This document shows positions 9,163 to 16,145 of a stretch of 36,740 nucleotides of DNA, piece by piece. Position 1 is the stretch's first letter; the number at the start of each line of letters is the position of its first letter. The position numbers were made by a program, and so were the translations under genes. Source of the stretch: Fibrobacter succinogenes (lineage in GTDB: Bacteria; Fibrobacterota; Fibrobacteria; Fibrobacterales; Fibrobacteraceae); NCBI GenBank assembly GCA_902771595.1, contig CACXXH010000053.1, positions 1 through 36,740 of the forward strand, in the 5' to 3' direction. The notes beneath the pieces were generated by a model. The model did not search any database and was not told where the DNA came from. It worked only from the letters and a program-made list of their open reading frames with translations.

Positions 9163-9627
9163 ATGATAAAAAGGGAATACGGCAATTTGCAAATGATTCG
9201 CAAATTTGAAAACTGGCGAAACGGAGGCCGCAAAGCCTCGAACCGGCCCAAGGGCAACTTCATCGAATCGCAGGCGGCGGCATACCTGCGCAGGCTCGGC
9301 TACGAGATTCTAGAGCGCAACTACGCCTACCAGGGAGGCGAGCTCGACATCGTGGCGAAGGAGGGCGAAACCATCGTCTTCGTGGAAGTGAAGTCCGTAT
9401 GGAACAACCAGCAGGGGAACCCGGCGGCGCGCGTGAACGTAGCGAAGCAGAAGAAAATCTGGAAAACCGCCTGCCATTTTTTGCACACGAAAAGCGAATT
9501 CGCCCCGAAAGGGTTCGACCAGCCCTGCCGTTTCGACGTGCTTTCGGCGCGCGTTTACCAGAAACCGCTGCAATTCAGCCACATCAAGAACGCCTTCGAA
9601 GGCACGCAGGTAGTCCCGCAGTGCTAG
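9163..9627 (+). CDS. yraN: YraN/UPF0102 family endonuclease-like protein
   Basis: This 154-residue protein has the YraN core, related to the archaeal Holliday-junction resolvase fold. It shows the conserved N-terminal GNFIESQAAAYLRRLGY, then GGELDIVA and FVEVKSV, which carry the E-D-E-x-K nuclease-like residues. The molecular role of the family is not firmly established. I chose the ATG at 9163 because AGAGGA sits just upstream. An earlier in-frame ATG at 9118 would lie inside the terminator hairpin. The C-terminus is normal. Confidence 0.88.
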   Translation: MIKREYGNLQMIRKFENWRNGGRKASNRPKGNFIESQAAAYLRRLGYEILERNYAYQGGELDIVAKEGETIVFVEVKSVWNNQQGNPAARVNVAKQKKIWKTACHFLHTKSEFAPKGFDQPCRFDVLSARVYQKPLQFSHIKNAFEGTQVVPQC

Positions 9628-9675
9628 CGACAGGCAATCCGTAAAGCCCCGGAAGCCGCATGCGCAAGCCTTTGT

Positions 9676-9681
9676 TATATT
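9676..9681 (+). promoter_or_regulatory. -10-like TATATT box before the yciO-type gene
   Basis: TATATT, preceded by TTTGT, ends 6 nt before the ATG at 9688. There is no Shine-Dalgarno. Leaderless geometry as at proA. Confidence 0.55.
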
Positions 9682-9687
9682 ATCGCC

Positions 9688-10281
9688 ATGCGTTTTGAAG
9701 TCCATCCCGATAATCCGCAGGCGAGAATCGTGAAACTCGCCGCAGCCGCCCTCGAAGACGACGGCCTCGTACTCTACCCTACCGAGTCCGGCTACGCCAT
9801 CGGCTGCAACGCCGAATCCCCGAAGGCCATCCACAAACTTTACGCCCTCAAGAAGCCCATGAAGAAGTTCTTCATGGCGCTCATCATCCCCGACATCCGC
9901 TCGGCGACCGACTACGCCCGCATCGACAACTTCGCCTTCAACATCATGAAGCCCCGCGTGCCCGGGCCCTACACGTTTATCTTGCCCGCCGACCCGCACA
10001 TCGCCCGCCGGCTCGACGTCAAGCGCCCCGAAATCGGCGTGCGCATGCCTACGCATCCGTTTTTCAAGGAACTCTTCCAGCACTTCGACAAGCCCATCCT
10101 GAGCACGGCGGCGAAGCTTTCTGAAGAAGACATCTACGAGCCCGACGAAATCTGGAAGACCTTTGAGCACTCCGTCGAAATGATGGTAGACTGCGGTCCC
10201 ATCGAAATCAACCCGACGAATATCATCAGCCTTATCGGCGACCAGGTGGAAGTCATTCGCGGCGATTTACTCGACCCGTAG
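9688..10281 (+). CDS. YciO/Sua5/YrdC-family protein
   Basis: This 197-residue single-domain protein belongs to the YrdC/Sua5/YciO superfamily. Sua5/TsaC members make threonylcarbamoyl-AMP for the t6A modification of tRNA. The role of YciO members is less certain. Visible are YPTESGYAIGCNAE near the N-terminus (the nucleotide-binding PTET-like loop), the KKPMKKFF basic stretch matching the KRP/KNR region, PGPYTFIL in the middle, and VRMPTHP. The KKPMKK and PTES variants and the short length fit YciO better than Sua5. It ends 27 nt before the convergent respiratory cluster, with a small hairpin (10281-10301) between them. Confidence 0.82.
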   Translation: MRFEVHPDNPQARIVKLAAAALEDDGLVLYPTESGYAIGCNAESPKAIHKLYALKKPMKKFFMALIIPDIRSATDYARIDNFAFNIMKPRVPGPYTFILPADPHIARRLDVKRPEIGVRMPTHPFFKELFQHFDKPILSTAAKLSEEDIYEPDEIWKTFEHSVEMMVDCGPIEINPTNIISLIGDQVEVIRGDLLDP

Positions 10282-10301
10282 CGTGAACGGAAATTTCACG
10301 C
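10281..10301. terminator. small hairpin between convergent genes
   Basis: GCGTGAA (10281-10287) pairs with TTCACGC (10295-10301). No T-run follows, so it is a weak terminator candidate shared by the two convergent operons. Confidence 0.3.
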
Positions 10302-10308
10302 GACCCGC

Positions 10309-10755
10309 CTAGAAGAACACCCAGACGGCAATCCAGTACGCCATCAGGGCGAATTCCATGCCCTGCGAAATACGCGACAGAAACGTAGATCCGAACACGG
10401 AAACTGCAATTGCAATTATACGCGTCCAGGGCATCTCGATGCCTCGGTAATACAGCGAGATTCCGCCAAAGAATTCCACCCACAGCCACATCACCTGCGC
10501 CATGAGCAGGTAGCGCCTCCGCTTGTTTGGAAGCGCCGTCGTCGAGACGCACAGCGCAAGCGAAATCATCCGCAACGGGTACGATTCCATCGCCGGATCC
10601 CGCATGTCTCCCGCCAAGAAGGTATAAGCGCAAAACAGCAGGAGCGAGCCCACAATGACAAAGGCCTCCTTGAAAAACCTTATCGGACGGCGCCAGAAGA
10701 ACTGCGCCAAGGCGAGCGCAAGGAGGCATGCGACAGCATTCATCAACGGAGTCAT
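10309..10755 (-). CDS. small membrane protein of unknown function, last gene of the respiratory cluster
   Basis: I do not recognise this 148-residue protein. It has about four hydrophobic segments: the N-terminal 20 residues, AFVIVGSLLLFCAY, a stretch around LLMAQVMWLWVEF, and the C-terminal FALMAYWIAVWVFF, with a basic KRRRY loop. It has no heme or Fe-S motif. Its start overlaps the end of the NrfD-cytochrome gene by 4 nt, so it is translationally coupled to that cluster and probably a membrane subunit or assembly partner. It could stand where small ActD-like subunits stand in Alternative Complex III, but I see no sequence similarity to prove that. Confidence 0.7.
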   Translation of the reverse strand: MTPLMNAVACLLALALAQFFWRRPIRFFKEAFVIVGSLLLFCAYTFLAGDMRDPAMESYPLRMISLALCVSTTALPNKRRRYLLMAQVMWLWVEFFGGISLYYRGIEMPWTRIIAIAVSVFGSTFLSRISQGMEFALMAYWIAVWVFF

Positions 10756-12500
10756 GGGGCAACCTCCATTGTGTCCGCCGGAGCAAGCGAGTGCATGTAC
10801 CGCACGAGAGCGCGGGCTTCCGATTCCGTCAGACGGCCTTCGTACGGATTCATGTTCGCACGTCCATTCAAAATCACATGCACAAGCGAATCCTCGCCGA
10901 GGGAATCGAGCCGAGCCGCAGTCAACTTTTGCGGAACTGGATAGAATTCGCGTATAAATTTTTCGTTGAACTTGCCGTCAGTCCCGTGGCAACCGCTGCA
11001 GCGCGCATTCCATACCGCGCGGGCATGGAGCGAATCGGGAACTGTCGCATCAGTAATCACTTCTGACGGGATATCGGCCGACGATTGCCGAATTGCATTT
11101 TCCGATGCACCGCCGGCATAGAACATCCCCGCAAGGAACCCGACAGCGGCAAAAGAGAACACGGCAACAATTTTCCACGCCAGCGAATGCGTCTTCGAAT
11201 TCGAGACCAAGTCCGCAGCACTCTTATCCGTCGCTATTTTCCAGAACGGGCGCACGCACAAGACGACAGCCGCCACGAGCGCCACAATCGGGTAGAAGAG
11301 CGGAGCCACATTCGGCAAAACGACAGAGACCGTATCGAACGCAGGCCGGGACACGGCCCAGAGCGTATAGACAAGCGCCACGAGCACGCCCACCAAAAGA
11401 GGGAAGCGCAGCACGATAAACTCCCGGCTCGTCAAGGGTTCCGTGTGGTGTTCCACGACAGGAGCAGACTTTTCGTCCAGTTCGCCGAACAAAAGTTCGT
11501 TGCCTTCGATGGGCTTGCGGAGCTTTATGCGCAGAAGCACGAGCAATGTCGTGAACAACCCGACGGAGAAGGCGACAAGACCCGCATCGATTTTCCCGAA
11601 ACTCCCGACGGACGGGGACACAAGGAAGAAGCGTTCAAGCCAGAGCCCGAACAGCACCGAGAACGAAACGGCGAGACGCCCGAGCGGACTTTCGCGCACA
11701 GGCGATATCCACCAGAGCTGCGGGAGAAGCGCGCCGAATGCGAAGACGGAGAAGTTCCATTCCCCCTTCAACGCGAAGATCCAGCCCCAGAACAGGAGCA
11801 TCAGGAACGAGAAGGCCATCATGAGCTTTTCGAGCAGACGCACGCGGCAACCTTCCGCCACAAGGAGCACGTTCACCATCGCAAGGCCCGAATATATGGC
11901 GCCCGCGATGAAGTACAACGGGAAGAACGCCCCCTGCCACTGCGGCACGAACGTCACCGCAAAATCAAGGCTCACCACCGTATGCACCCAGAGCACAAGC
12001 GGGAACAGGAGCCACGCCATCGGGCGGCGCAAGTCCTCGAGCACCTGGAAACGTTCCGAGAACAAGTGTATGGAGAAGTAGACCAGCGAAAGCAGCGCAT
12101 AGACGGCGATGCAGCAGAAGTCCCACACCAACGGGGAACGAAGGTTCGCAAAACTCCCCCGCGCATCCGCGAAGGGAATGACCATGTAGAAGTTCTCCAC
12201 CACGCCGAGATGCATGAGCGGGAAAATCGCCGCGACCACGAGCGCACACAGCGTCGTGAGTTCCGCAAGGAGCGACGTGCGCCGGTCTAGCCGCACGCCG
12301 AGCGCCAGGAGGATTGCCGAAATGAGGGTCCCAGCATGCGCGATGCCTATCCAGAAGACGAACAGGCTTACAGGCACGCCCCAGAAGGTACGCGCATCCG
12401 TCGTCCAGGCGGCAGGGCCTTCCCACAGGCTGTAGCCAAGCGCACAGAGCCCGGGCAACAGGAGCGCAAGCCCCGCATATAGGAGAATCCTGAAAATCAA
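10752..12500 (-). CDS. NrfD/ActC-like quinol-interacting membrane protein fused to C-terminal cytochrome c domain
   Basis: This is a 582-residue protein. Residues 1 to about 320 form a polytopic membrane domain like NrfD/PsrC/ActC, which exchange electrons with quinones in the membrane. Further helices occur at about 365-470. The last 90 residues are a monoheme cytochrome c domain with CSGCH at about 501-505, a possible Met axial ligand in NGRANMNPYEG, and the closing helix ESEARALVRYM typical of class I cytochromes c. It overlaps the Fe-S gene upstream and the small membrane protein downstream by 4 nt each. The fusion looks like ActC and ActE of Alternative Complex III joined in one chain. 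The direction of electron flow is inferred, not seen. Confidence 0.85.
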   Translation of the reverse strand: MIFRILLYAGLALLLPGLCALGYSLWEGPAAWTTDARTFWGVPVSLFVFWIGIAHAGTLISAILLALGVRLDRRTSLLAELTTLCALVVAAIFPLMHLGVVENFYMVIPFADARGSFANLRSPLVWDFCCIAVYALLSLVYFSIHLFSERFQVLEDLRRPMAWLLFPLVLWVHTVVSLDFAVTFVPQWQGAFFPLYFIAGAIYSGLAMVNVLLVAEGCRVRLLEKLMMAFSFLMLLFWGWIFALKGEWNFSVFAFGALLPQLWWISPVRESPLGRLAVSFSVLFGLWLERFFLVSPSVGSFGKIDAGLVAFSVGLFTTLLVLLRIKLRKPIEGNELLFGELDEKSAPVVEHHTEPLTSREFIVLRFPLLVGVLVALVYTLWAVSRPAFDTVSVVLPNVAPLFYPIVALVAAVVLCVRPFWKIATDKSAADLVSNSKTHSLAWKIVAVFSFAAVGFLAGMFYAGGASENAIRQSSADIPSEVITDATVPDSLHARAVWNARCSGCHGTDGKFNEKFIREFYPVPQKLTAARLDSLGEDSLVHVILNGRANMNPYEGRLTESEARALVRYMHSLAPADTMEVAP

Positions 12501-13375
12501 CGGCGCTCCCCCATGTAGACTATGGACGGATCCAGCGAGGCAACCGCCTTCGGGGCATAGAGCACGCGGTCTTTCGCGGCAAGCACCAGCAGGGACTTTT
12601 CATCGAGCCAGTTGCCGAATATGATAGCGTTCTTCGGGCAGGCGGCGGCACACGCCGTCGTGACTCCGCGACCACGCCAATGCTCGCCGGGATGGAGCGC
12701 CTTGAAATCGTGGCGGTCATCCTGCAAGCGCTGTAGGCACAGCGAACATTTTTCCATCACGCCCTTCGTGCGGACAGGAACATCGCTGTTGAACTGGAGC
12801 GAACGGCCCGAATCGACCGGATCCTCGAAATTGAACTTGCGGGCACCCACAGGGCAGTTCGCACCGCAAAAACGGCTCCCGGTGCAGCGCTTGTACATCA
12901 TCGCAGAGACGCCATCGGGAGTGTGGTTCGCGGCCCCCGTCGGGCAGACCTTCTCGCAGGGAGCGTCGCCGCAGTGGAAGCACATCGCGGGAACACCGCC
13001 GCACATCTCGATCCAATGCATGAACTGCCCGCGGGCAGCCTGCGCCCGGCCCGAAAGCGGGATGTTGTTCTCCTGGATGCAGGCGAGCACGCACTTGCCG
13101 CAGCCGTCGCAGGCATCCAAATCAATCGCCATGCCGAAGCGGTTCTCCGTGGAGGCGCCAGGAGTCTTGAGCGCCGAGGGCATCGGGATGCGCACGAGCT
13201 CCATCGCGGGCTTCATCTTCGAAAGCGCGAGACGGACCTCGTTCTCGAAATCAGCGAACGCCGGAGTTTTCTTCGCAGCCTTGACTGAAGGGCCAAACAC
13301 GCCTTCGCGGCAGCCGAAAAGGGCAAAGCCCGCCACCGTCACCGAGAAAAGCTTCAGGAACTCGCGCCTATCCAT
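12497..13375 (-). CDS. periplasmic Fe-S subunit, ActB/NrfC-like, with Tat-type signal
   Basis: This 292-residue ferredoxin-like electron-transfer subunit opens with DRREFLK and a hydrophobic stretch ending LFGC (Cys22). That suggests Tat export and possibly lipid anchoring. Cysteine groups are at 89/92/95/99, 132/135/140/144, 164/170/174 and 210/213/242/246. The third group reads CTGSRFCGANC: the second Cys is replaced by Ser167. The ActB family has Thr at this place and there carries a [3Fe-4S] cluster. So three [4Fe-4S] and one [3Fe-4S] cluster are expected. Unlike full ActB, there is no molybdopterin-enzyme-like domain in this protein. It lies between the pentaheme and NrfD-like genes. Confidence 0.88.
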   Translation of the reverse strand: MDRREFLKLFSVTVAGFALFGCREGVFGPSVKAAKKTPAFADFENEVRLALSKMKPAMELVRIPMPSALKTPGASTENRFGMAIDLDACDGCGKCVLACIQENNIPLSGRAQAARGQFMHWIEMCGGVPAMCFHCGDAPCEKVCPTGAANHTPDGVSAMMYKRCTGSRFCGANCPVGARKFNFEDPVDSGRSLQFNSDVPVRTKGVMEKCSLCLQRLQDDRHDFKALHPGEHWRGRGVTTACAAACPKNAIIFGNWLDEKSLLVLAAKDRVLYAPKAVASLDPSIVYMGERR

Positions 13376-13378
13376 AAA

Positions 13379-14008
13379 CTACCTGTGGCACGCGGCGCAG
13401 TACGTGGCCGCCCGTTTGAAATTCTTTGAACTTGCGGTCTCGCCCCTGTGGCAAGCAAGGCACGACTGCATCGTGAAATTGTCGCCGCCGTACACGTCGG
13501 CCATCGAATTATTTTTCGCAGGTCCGCGACCCGCATTTGCCGGAACAGCAGTGCCGGCCGAACGGTGACAATCCGCGCACTGCACGCCTGCGGCCGCGTG
13601 TACTCCGTGGTGGAACACCACGTGCTCCGGCAAAGCGGACTCGTGCTTCCAGGGGTATGCCGGAGCGGCGGCCAGCGCCGAATCCAGCTTCTCGATTCCG
13701 GGATTTTCAGTGAGCGGCAAGCGGTGGCAATCCATGCAGTCCGCCTTCGCAGGCAAGTACGCCTTCGCCCCGGATGTGGCACCCGTATGGCAGTGACTGC
13801 AATCGAGCCCGATGTTCTCCCCGTGGAGCGCATGCAAAAAAGCAATCGTATTCGGGCCACTCGTATCCGCGCCCACGCGCACCGGAGCGGCCTTCTGACA
13901 AAACAAAAAATCCGCCAAAAAGAAAGCGAAGACAACGGCAAAAACGAGCCCCGCCCACTTGAACGGGGTTACTCCTGAAAATGCGCCTTGTCGTTTCAAC
14001 AGACTCAT
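13379..14008 (-). CDS. pentaheme cytochrome c, ActA-like
   Basis: This 209-residue exported or membrane-anchored cytochrome has one hydrophobic segment at about residues 18-36. Five heme-binding motifs follow: CSHCH (70-74), CMDCH (91-95), CADCH (144-148), CLACH (183-187) and CAACH (204-208). Extra His residues before the first and third motifs (FLHALHG, VVFHHGVH) can serve as second axial ligands, as in cytochrome c7-type and ActA proteins. The protein stops one residue after the last heme motif. It is the first gene of the minus-strand cluster, 3 nt before the Fe-S gene. A TACATT box 6 nt before the ATG suggests a leaderless start. Confidence 0.88.
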   Translation of the reverse strand: MSLLKRQGAFSGVTPFKWAGLVFAVVFAFFLADFLFCQKAAPVRVGADTSGPNTIAFLHALHGENIGLDCSHCHTGATSGAKAYLPAKADCMDCHRLPLTENPGIEKLDSALAAAPAYPWKHESALPEHVVFHHGVHAAAGVQCADCHRSAGTAVPANAGRGPAKNNSMADVYGGDNFTMQSCLACHRGETASSKNFKRAATYCAACHR

Positions 14009-14014
14009 CCCTGT

Positions 14015-14020
14015 AATGTA
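14015..14020 (-). promoter_or_regulatory. -10-like TACATT box before the ActA-like gene
   Basis: On the minus strand TACATT is followed by ACAGGG and then the ATG at 14008: a 6-nt gap. The GGG directly abutting the ATG is too close to act as a normal Shine-Dalgarno. Confidence 0.4.
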
Positions 14021-14183
14021 AATCTAACATCTTTTAAAGCGCAGCAAAGTTCCAGTTTTTTGTAAAAAAACACATGTAAGCAAAATTTTCCGGCATATTT
14101 TGCCCGCAAAACCGTCTATATAAGTAGACAGGAGCGTCTCCTGTTCGCTGCGCAGGGCCGCTGCGTCCGATTTTACAGCACAA

Positions 14184-14225
14184 ATACAACAAACGCTTTA
14201 CATTTGGAACTTTTTGTTGTATATT
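14184..14225 (+). promoter_or_regulatory. toxin-antitoxin promoter with 10-bp inverted-repeat operator
   Basis: TTTACA (14197-14202) and TATATT (14220-14225) are spaced by 17 nt, the best bacterial promoter in the window. ATACAACAAA (14184-14193) and TTTGTTGTAT (14213-14222) form a perfect inverted repeat that frames the -35 box and reaches into the -10 box. This is a fitting operator for autorepression by the antitoxin. The -10 ends 7 nt before the antitoxin ATG. Confidence 0.75.
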
Positions 14226-14232
14226 TAGAGGT

Positions 14233-14511
14233 ATGAGTACCGTGGTTACAAATATCCGAATAGATAAAGAGCTCAAGGCTCAGGCTACCGAACTCTTCAA
14301 CGACTTGGGGCTGACTCTGTCCCAGGCCTTCACCGTTTTCTTGAAGCAGGCTGTGCTTCACCAAGGCCTGCCGTTTGCTGTCACCAGACCTCCGTCCAAA
14401 GAACTCCTCGAACTCCTCGAGGCGATAAAGGAGGGCGAACAACTCGCCCACGACCCCAACGCCAAGACGTACGCTACGCCACAGGAACTTTGGGACGAGT
14501 TGGGCTTATGA
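14233..14511 (+). CDS. RelB/DinJ-family antitoxin
   Basis: This is a 92-residue antitoxin. The N-terminal half (TNIRIDKELKAQATELFNDL followed by SQAFTVFLKQAV) is the ribbon-helix-helix DNA-binding domain of RelB/DinJ proteins. The C-terminal half, ending in TPQELWDELGL, would wrap and inhibit the toxin. It overlaps the toxin gene by 4 nt (ATGA). The inverted repeat over its promoter is the expected binding site. The module is more AT-rich than its surroundings and splits two cytochrome gene groups, so it probably arrived by transfer. Confidence 0.93.
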   Translation: MSTVVTNIRIDKELKAQATELFNDLGLTLSQAFTVFLKQAVLHQGLPFAVTRPPSKELLELLEAIKEGEQLAHDPNAKTYATPQELWDELGL

Positions 14512-14804
14512 CAACAGCATCGTACAAGTACACCATTCGGGCGACAAGCAGTTTCAAGAAATCTGCAAAGCGGTTAACCAAGCGAGGAAAAGACTCCCAA
14601 AAGCTAAAAGATATCGTTGATATCCTAGCCAAAGGAGAGCCTTTACCTGAGTCATATAAAGACCATCCTCTTGTAGGCAACTGGGTTGACCATAGGGAAC
14701 TGCATATAGACGTCGATTGGTTGTTAATCTACAGAATCGAAGAAAACATTTTAATTCTTGAACTCGTAGATACAGGAACGCATTCCAATCTGTTCGGGAA
14801 ATAA
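14508..14804 (+). CDS. YafQ-family mRNA interferase toxin
   Basis: This 98-residue toxin has the RelE/YafQ fold. Members cleave mRNA in the ribosome. The conserved C-terminal block is present: DHPLVGNWVDHRELHIDVDW, then LLIYRI and TGTHSNLF, including the His, Asp, Trp and Phe positions associated with YafQ catalysis. The usual RECHI is RELHI here. The start is the ATG at 14508, overlapping the antitoxin stop. Its last 54 bases overlap the 3' end of the convergent monoheme cytochrome gene, an unusual arrangement that suggests insertion into that gene. Confidence 0.92.
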   Translation: MTTASYKYTIRATSSFKKSAKRLTKRGKDSQKLKDIVDILAKGEPLPESYKDHPLVGNWVDHRELHIDVDWLLIYRIEENILILELVDTGTHSNLFGK

Positions 14805-15050
14805 CGCTCCGGGCTTCATCAAGTAACGCACGAGGCCCTGCGGGTCTTCCGCATACTGCACGACATTATCCTTCATGGGAGGCGCCGCGAACTTGCGGGC
14901 CCAGCGGTGGCATCCCTTGCACTCGTTGTTGTAGTATTCCGACGCCTTCGCTTTGAGTTCGGGCGTCACGGACGGCAACACGAAAGCGTCAACCGCGAAA
15001 AGCAGGCTCACGGCGACAACAATCAATATGCAAATCCGTGAACCGCGCAT
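14751..15050 (-). CDS. monoheme cytochrome c, probably truncated by the toxin-antitoxin module
   Basis: This 99-residue protein has an N-terminal hydrophobic export segment (residues 7-24) and one heme motif CKGCH (44-48). It then reads as a normal small cytochrome c up to KPGALF (79-84). After that the frame enters the 3' end of the toxin gene, on the other strand, and stops after 15 more residues. The usual C-terminal helix is missing. The start has GAGGT overlapping the stop of the epimerase gene, so it was co-translated with that gene. It may still be made as a shortened protein. Its relation to the nearby respiratory cluster is inferred from position and content. Confidence 0.65.
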   Translation of the reverse strand: MRGSRICILIVVAVSLLFAVDAFVLPSVTPELKAKASEYYNNECKGCHRWARKFAAPPMKDNVVQYAEDPQGLVRYLMKPGALFPEQIGMRSCIYEFKN

Positions 15051-15052
15051 AT

Positions 15053-16102
15053 CTACCTCAGCGGGTTCTTGTCGCTCTTGTACCACTTCATGAACTCGGC
15101 GATGCCGTCGTGCAGGCTCCAGTGGGGCTTGTAACCGCATTCCGCCTCGAGCTTCGTGGTGTCGGCGTTCGTCTGGTAAACATCGCCCGGCTGCATCGGC
15201 AGGAATTCCTTCTTCGCGGGCTCGCCGTACGCGTTCTCGATTTCGGCGATAAAGTCCATCAGTTTCACCGGATTACTGCACCCGATGTTGTACACCTTGT
15301 AGGGCACACCGTTCGGGCACTTGTCGGCGACCGGCATGTGGTCAAGCGCATGCACAGAACCTTCGGCGATGTCGTCGATGTAGGTGAAGTCACGAATCAT
15401 GTCGCCGTTGTTGAACACCTTGATGGGTTCACCCTTCGAGATGGCACGGGCAAAGAGCATCGGGCTCATGTCGGGCCTTCCCCACGGGCCATAAACCGTA
15501 AAGTAGCGCAAGCCCGTCATCGGGATGCCATAAAGTTTCGCATAGGAATGCGCCATCAACTCGTTGCTCTTCTTGCTTGCCGCATACAAACTAACAGGGT
15601 TGTCGACCTTGTCGTCTTCGCTGTAAGGCACCTTCGCGTTCAGGCCATAAACGGAACTGGACGAAGCGTAGAGCAAATGCTTCACCTGGTTGTGGCGGCA
15701 AGCCTCGAGAATGTTGAGGAAGCCGACCATGTTGCTCTGCATGTAGGCGTACGGATTCGTGATGGAATAGCGCACGCCTGCCTGAGCCGCGAGGTTCACC
15801 ACCTTGTCGAACTTCTCGGCGGCAAAGAGTTTGTCGATAGATTCCTTGTCGGCGAGGTCCATGCGGACAAAACGAGCATTGGGAAGCGTCGCGCTCTCGA
15901 GCATGGAACCGAAGGGAACGTCGGCCAGGACGCCCCCATTTTCAGTGCGGAAACCGTTTTCCCACAAGCGCCCGTACTTGAGGCGCACATCGTAATAGTC
16001 ATTGATGTTGTCAAGCCCGACAACCTCGTCCCCGCGGGCCGAAAGCATCGCCATGATCTTCGATGCGATAAAACCCGCCGCACCTGTCACCAGAATCTTC
16101 AT
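15053..16102 (-). CDS. NAD-dependent sugar-nucleotide epimerase, UDP-glucuronate 4-epimerase-like
   Basis: This 349-residue short-chain dehydrogenase-type enzyme binds NAD through TGAAGFIA at the N-terminus. It has the catalytic YAASK motif preceded by SSSSVYG, and the substrate-loop GLRYFTVYGPWGRPDM. The C-terminal PGDVYQTNADTTKLEAECGY matches UDP-glucuronate epimerases (CapI/WbnF type), which make UDP-galacturonate for capsule or LPS. I chose the ATG at 16102, with AGGA upstream. The longer frame would need a TTG. The monoheme cytochrome gene starts 2 nt after its stop, an unexpected partner. Confidence 0.88.
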   Translation of the reverse strand: MKILVTGAAGFIASKIMAMLSARGDEVVGLDNINDYYDVRLKYGRLWENGFRTENGGVLADVPFGSMLESATLPNARFVRMDLADKESIDKLFAAEKFDKVVNLAAQAGVRYSITNPYAYMQSNMVGFLNILEACRHNQVKHLLYASSSSVYGLNAKVPYSEDDKVDNPVSLYAASKKSNELMAHSYAKLYGIPMTGLRYFTVYGPWGRPDMSPMLFARAISKGEPIKVFNNGDMIRDFTYIDDIAEGSVHALDHMPVADKCPNGVPYKVYNIGCSNPVKLMDFIAEIENAYGEPAKKEFLPMQPGDVYQTNADTTKLEAECGYKPHWSLHDGIAEFMKWYKSDKNPLR

Positions 16103-16145
16103 TCCAATAGTCCTATTTTTCAAAAAAAGTAGAAAATATTTTCAC

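Noticed and set aside
10655..11066. Small plus-strand frames opposite the respiratory genes
   Set aside because: Overlap the convincing minus-strand coding sequence and lack ribosome sites.
11085..12290. 401-codon open frame on the plus strand with Arg/His/Glu-rich product
   Set aside because: Antisense of the NrfD-cytochrome fusion; the composition is that of a shadow frame.
14034..14200. Lost C-terminal part of the truncated cytochrome on the left side of the toxin-antitoxin module
   Set aside because: One minus frame has an ALRSEQETLLSTYI stretch loosely like a cytochrome end, but the similarity is too weak and the region is mainly palindromic (CAGGAGCGTCTCCTG).
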